This document shows positions 31,819 through 34,262 of a stretch of 34,262 nt of DNA, piece after piece. Origin of the DNA: CAZWDO01 sp964632485 [NCBI: uncultured bacterium] (GTDB taxonomy: Bacteria > JAGOEH01); the NCBI GenBank assembly GCA_964632485.1, contig CAZWDO010000001.1, positions 5,445-39,706 on the forward strand, given 5' to 3'. How positions within the stretch are numbered: position 1 is the first letter of the stretch; the number at the start of each line of letters is the position of its first letter. The notes under the pieces were generated by a model. It was not told where the DNA came from, did not search any database, and saw only the letters and a list, made by a program, of their open reading frames with translations. The position numbers were made by a program, and so were the translations under genes.

Positions 31819-32735
31819 ATTTTAACCCTTTGAAGAATGACAGCCAAAATACCGATCAGCGCCGGGACGCGCAGGAACCAGCGAACCGATTGATCGGTAC
31901 GGAAACGGGGGAACGAGGCGCCGACAAATACCGGCCACATATACACCACAAATATTTTAATAATCAGGATCGGCCAACTGGTCGCCCCGCCAAAAAAAAG
32001 ATTAATGAAAAGAACCATTTTCGCCATTGGAAAAATGGATCGGTTGGTTTGGAGCAGCGCCAGCAATGTCGAATGATATTCGGTCGGCGGGCCAATGGGA
32101 ATTTCCTGGGGCGCCAATACCACATCGAAAGGGGGTCGGCCCATAGAACCCAGCATCGCCAGCAATGCCGCCACGGTAGCGACCGGATTGGTAAAAAGCG
32201 TCCAATTAGCAATACTCCCCTGCTGAGCCGCGACTATTTTAGTAATTGAAATGGTATCGTATTGAACGGCCAGGGAAATAATCGCTAAAAGCATGGGCAC
32301 CTCAGCGGCCGTCATCTGCGCCAGACCGCGGCCGATCCCTATTGCCGAATAGGGGTGGCCACCCTCACCGGCACCCAACGCCATACCCAGCGTTCCAAAA
32401 AAAACAAAATAGCTGATCAAAATCAGGTCTCCGGATGCCGAAAAATTCTGAAAATAGAGCGAACCGAAAATTACCGGCATGAAGAGATACATACCAATCC
32501 CGCCGGAAAGCCGGAACACGGGTCCGAGATAAAACATCACGCCGTGGGTTACTGACGACCGCATGGCATAGTTCTTCACAAGATCAATATAGGGCTGATA
32601 CCAGCGGATACCGATCCGACGGCCGACCCTTGCCGTAATTTTCATGATCAGGCCCTGGATAATCAGGCCGATATTGAGAACCAGGGATACCGCCCAGAAG
32701 GCGTAAAAAATTTTTATCCATTCAAATTGCGCCAT
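31815..32735 (-). CDS. nuoH: NuoH/EchB-like membrane subunit
   Basis: ATG 32735 is chosen: GGAGG precedes it, and it is 1 base after the antiporter stop. An in-frame TTG at 32747 would overlap the upstream gene. The 306-residue protein has about eight hydrophobic helices and the family's cytoplasmic-loop motifs: RVGRRIGIRWYQPYIDLVKN (R-GPN--G---Q---D--K in NuoH) and RPPFDVVLAPQEIPIGPPTEY (RxPFDxxEAExE--G---EY). The second loop keeps PFD and TEY, but the EAE acids are changed to LAPQE. It anchors the peripheral arm to the membrane and forms the start of the proton or sodium path. It belongs to the NuoH/HyfC/EchB superfamily. Confidence 0.88.
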   Translation of the reverse strand: MAQFEWIKIFYAFWAVSLVLNIGLIIQGLIMKITARVGRRIGIRWYQPYIDLVKNYAMRSSVTHGVMFYLGPVFRLSGGIGMYLFMPVIFGSLYFQNFSASGDLILISYFVFFGTLGMALGAGEGGHPYSAIGIGRGLAQMTAAEVPMLLAIISLAVQYDTISITKIVAAQQGSIANWTLFTNPVATVAALLAMLGSMGRPPFDVVLAPQEIPIGPPTEYHSTLLALLQTNRSIFPMAKMVLFINLFFGGATSWPILIIKIFVVYMWPVFVGASFPRFRTDQSVRWFLRVPALIGILAVILQRVKI

Positions 32736-32736
32736 A

Positions 32737-34262
32737 TCAGCCTCCAATGGTCAACAGATAGGAAATAACAATGAAAAGCGCCAATTGTATCGCGTAGGTT
32801 TGCGCCGATCCCGCGAGCAGCCGCTGTAAAAATTCGGCGACAGCATGGAATGCTTCAGCGATACCATTCCAGAATGCGGTTGCGGCAGAAGTGATGAGAA
32901 ACCCAATGGCTTTGCGGTAATGCGCGAAAAAATTATAGGCGAAATGGGTCAGTTCGGGACGAGATGGACGTTCCGCCGCATAGACAATATTAAATTGCTT
33001 TATTTTAACGGCCCGGCGGTTTAATATCAACAACCAGAGGAATACCGTGGAGAATACAGCACCGGTAACAATCATGACCATTTTGCCGTCCCAATGACCC
33101 AGCGGACTGGTCGCCAGAGTACCCTGCCAAATCAGGGCATTTTCAGGAAAATAGCGAATCAAGAAATCACCCACAGGTTTGAGGACAAAGTTAGGGAGGA
33201 CGCTGAAAGCCATAACCACGCCCAGCAGCAGCATCTGCGGCAGAAGCATCCAAAACGGGGCTTCCTTCACCCGACGGTGATTATCCTTGAGCTGACCGAG
33301 AAAAATCGTAAAAATCAGTCGAAAACAATATAAAAACGCCACCAGGCCGGCAAAGCTGACTACGGCGCCCTGGAAATACCAGCCACTTAATATCATGGCG
33401 TTATAACTCAGCCATTTACCGGCAAATCCGGTCAAAGGCGGCACGCCCGAAAGGGCAATAATTCCGATTAACACCGAAATAAAACTCAACGGCATCCGGG
33501 TGATAAGTCCGCCCATTTCGTACATATTGCGGGTTTTAACGCGCATCACTACCCCACCGACGGCCAGAAAGAGCAGCGCTTTAAAAATGAAGTGATTGAG
33601 AGCGAATGCTGTGGCGGTAAGCCAAGCGATGTGATTCATCATGGAAAGGGCAAAGAGTACATAGCCCAACTGCCCGACGCTGGAATATGCCAGCAGGCGT
33701 TTGGCATCTTCCTCAAAGACCGCCATCAAATTGCCCAGCAAGGCAGTGATAGCGCCCAGCCAGCCCAATACATAATAGAGGTCAACACCAGCCAGAAATT
33801 GCGGGCCCATGGCCAGCATAGTGATCATCAACCCGAACACGCCGGCTTTGAGTAATACCGCCGAGACAACCGGGGAGACATCGCTTTCCGCCTCGCTATG
33901 AGCGCCCGGCAGCCAGATATGCAGTGGCGCGGCCGCAGTTTTAGTGAGGAAGCCGATCACCAGCAGGGTAAAAATAATCCCGGAAAGGGAGCCGGCCGAA
34001 GAAAGTGTGGTCAATGCCAACGAACCGCTGTTGTGCGCCGCCAGCAGCACGAAGCCGGATAACATACAATAGGCCCCACCGAGGGAAAACACCAGATATG
34101 CCAGGGCGTGCGGCATTGATTTCTTGCCCCGCAGGATCAAAAAATAACTGCCCAGGGTCATCAATTCCCACCACAGAAAAAACTCAAGGGTGGTTGAGGC
34201 GGTCAGTAAACCCGCCAAACCGGCATACATCAGCGCGGACGAGGAATAAAAGCCCAGCCGTT
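32737..34262 (-). CDS. NuoL/M/N / Mrp-type antiporter-like subunit (5' truncated by window end)
   Basis: The frame is open to the window end (upstream codons read RLGFYSSSALMYAG), so the N terminus is outside; 508 residues are visible. The Proton_antipo_M core is clear. Glu lies in WWELMTLGSYF (TM5), Lys in FLTKTAAAPLHIWLPGAHSE (TM7, with the typical WLPxAH), a second Lys in VVSAVLLKAG and a Lys in NHFIFKALLFL. These charged residues form the ion-translocation path in complex I and Mrp antiporters. After the core, about 130 residues contain extra hydrophobic helices and a basic cytoplasmic stretch, as in HyfB/EhrA-type subunits. It is the first visible gene of the operon, so further subunits probably lie to the right. 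Confidence 0.88.
   Translation of the reverse strand, partial: RLGFYSSSALMYAGLAGLLTASTTLEFFLWWELMTLGSYFLILRGKKSMPHALAYLVFSLGGAYCMLSGFVLLAAHNSGSLALTTLSSAGSLSGIIFTLLVIGFLTKTAAAPLHIWLPGAHSEAESDVSPVVSAVLLKAGVFGLMITMLAMGPQFLAGVDLYYVLGWLGAITALLGNLMAVFEEDAKRLLAYSSVGQLGYVLFALSMMNHIAWLTATAFALNHFIFKALLFLAVGGVVMRVKTRNMYEMGGLITRMPLSFISVLIGIIALSGVPPLTGFAGKWLSYNAMILSGWYFQGAVVSFAGLVAFLYCFRLIFTIFLGQLKDNHRRVKEAPFWMLLPQMLLLGVVMAFSVLPNFVLKPVGDFLIRYFPENALIWQGTLATSPLGHWDGKMVMIVTGAVFSTVFLWLLILNRRAVKIKQFNIVYAAERPSRPELTHFAYNFFAHYRKAIGFLITSAATAFWNGIAEAFHAVAEFLQRLLAGSAQTYAIQLALFIVISYLLTIGG

Noticed and set aside
1-34262. tRNA, rRNA or known riboswitch genes.
   Set aside because: I saw no cloverleaf with a TTCRANNC T-loop, no rRNA-like sequence and no recognisable riboswitch core; a covariance-model scan (tRNAscan-SE, Rfam) would be decisive.

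Overview
The window looks like a chromosomal piece of a Gram-negative bacterium of the FCB superphylum (Calditrichota/KSB1-like). The main evidence is two large secreted proteins ending in PNPFN-type C-terminal sorting domains of the type IX secretion kind. A lipoprotein with a lipobox and a complex-I-like respiratory operon fit this. The phylum is an inference; there is no rRNA or tRNA gene to confirm it. Base composition is uneven: the first 2.5 kb is visibly GC-rich, the middle (about 2.6-19.6 kb) is AT-rich with many remnants, and the final 7 kb is intermediate. 

Layout. 1-4.4 kb: two secreted multidomain proteins (the first cut by the window edge), each followed by a strong hairpin. 4.5-6.3 kb: an AAA ATPase/PD-(D/E)XK nuclease fusion with its own promoter. 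6.7-15.0 kb: a same-strand four-gene unit, namely a small lipoprotein, a signal-peptide/coiled-coil/single-TM protein, a tubulin/FtsZ-like GTPase homologue of 854 residues, and a 1289-residue NERD nuclease-SF1 helicase fusion. A terminator-like hairpin follows the last gene. This is the best candidate for an undescribed system: an envelope-spanning sensor or scaffold coupled to a cytoskeletal GTPase and a nucleic-acid-processing enzyme. 15.1-16.7 kb: a second AAA/PD-(D/E)XK fusion on the minus strand. 16.7-19.6 kb: a decayed accessory region with two small genes, an internally deleted IS4-superfamily element with perfect 12-bp inverted ends, the 5' stub of a BREX-3 brxF gene (broken by an internal TAG and then by the IS), an IS630-type transposase remnant and dispersed palindromic repeats. 

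19.5-27.1 kb: plus-strand signalling genes. A perfect consensus sigma70 promoter precedes a truncated PAS protein and a cysteine hydrolase. A nonsense-interrupted secreted ORF follows, then a CheB-CheR-PAS fusion overlapping a PAS-hybrid histidine kinase, which in turn overlaps a hotdog thioesterase. 

27.2-34.3 kb: a tightly packed minus-strand operon, read from the window end: Mrp/NuoLMN-type antiporter subunit (partial), NuoH-, NuoB-, NuoC- and NuoD-like subunits, an 8Fe-ferredoxin/GltD-type flavoprotein fusion, and a ferritin-like protein. The NuoD-like subunit lacks both the [NiFe] ligand set and the two quinone-site residues of complex I, and the NuoB-like subunit has lost one of its tandem N2 cysteines. 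This is therefore neither an ordinary complex I nor an energy-converting hydrogenase. It resembles the catalytically unexplained Ehr/Mbx-like relatives, probably with NAD(P)H or ferredoxin exchanging electrons through the flavoprotein.
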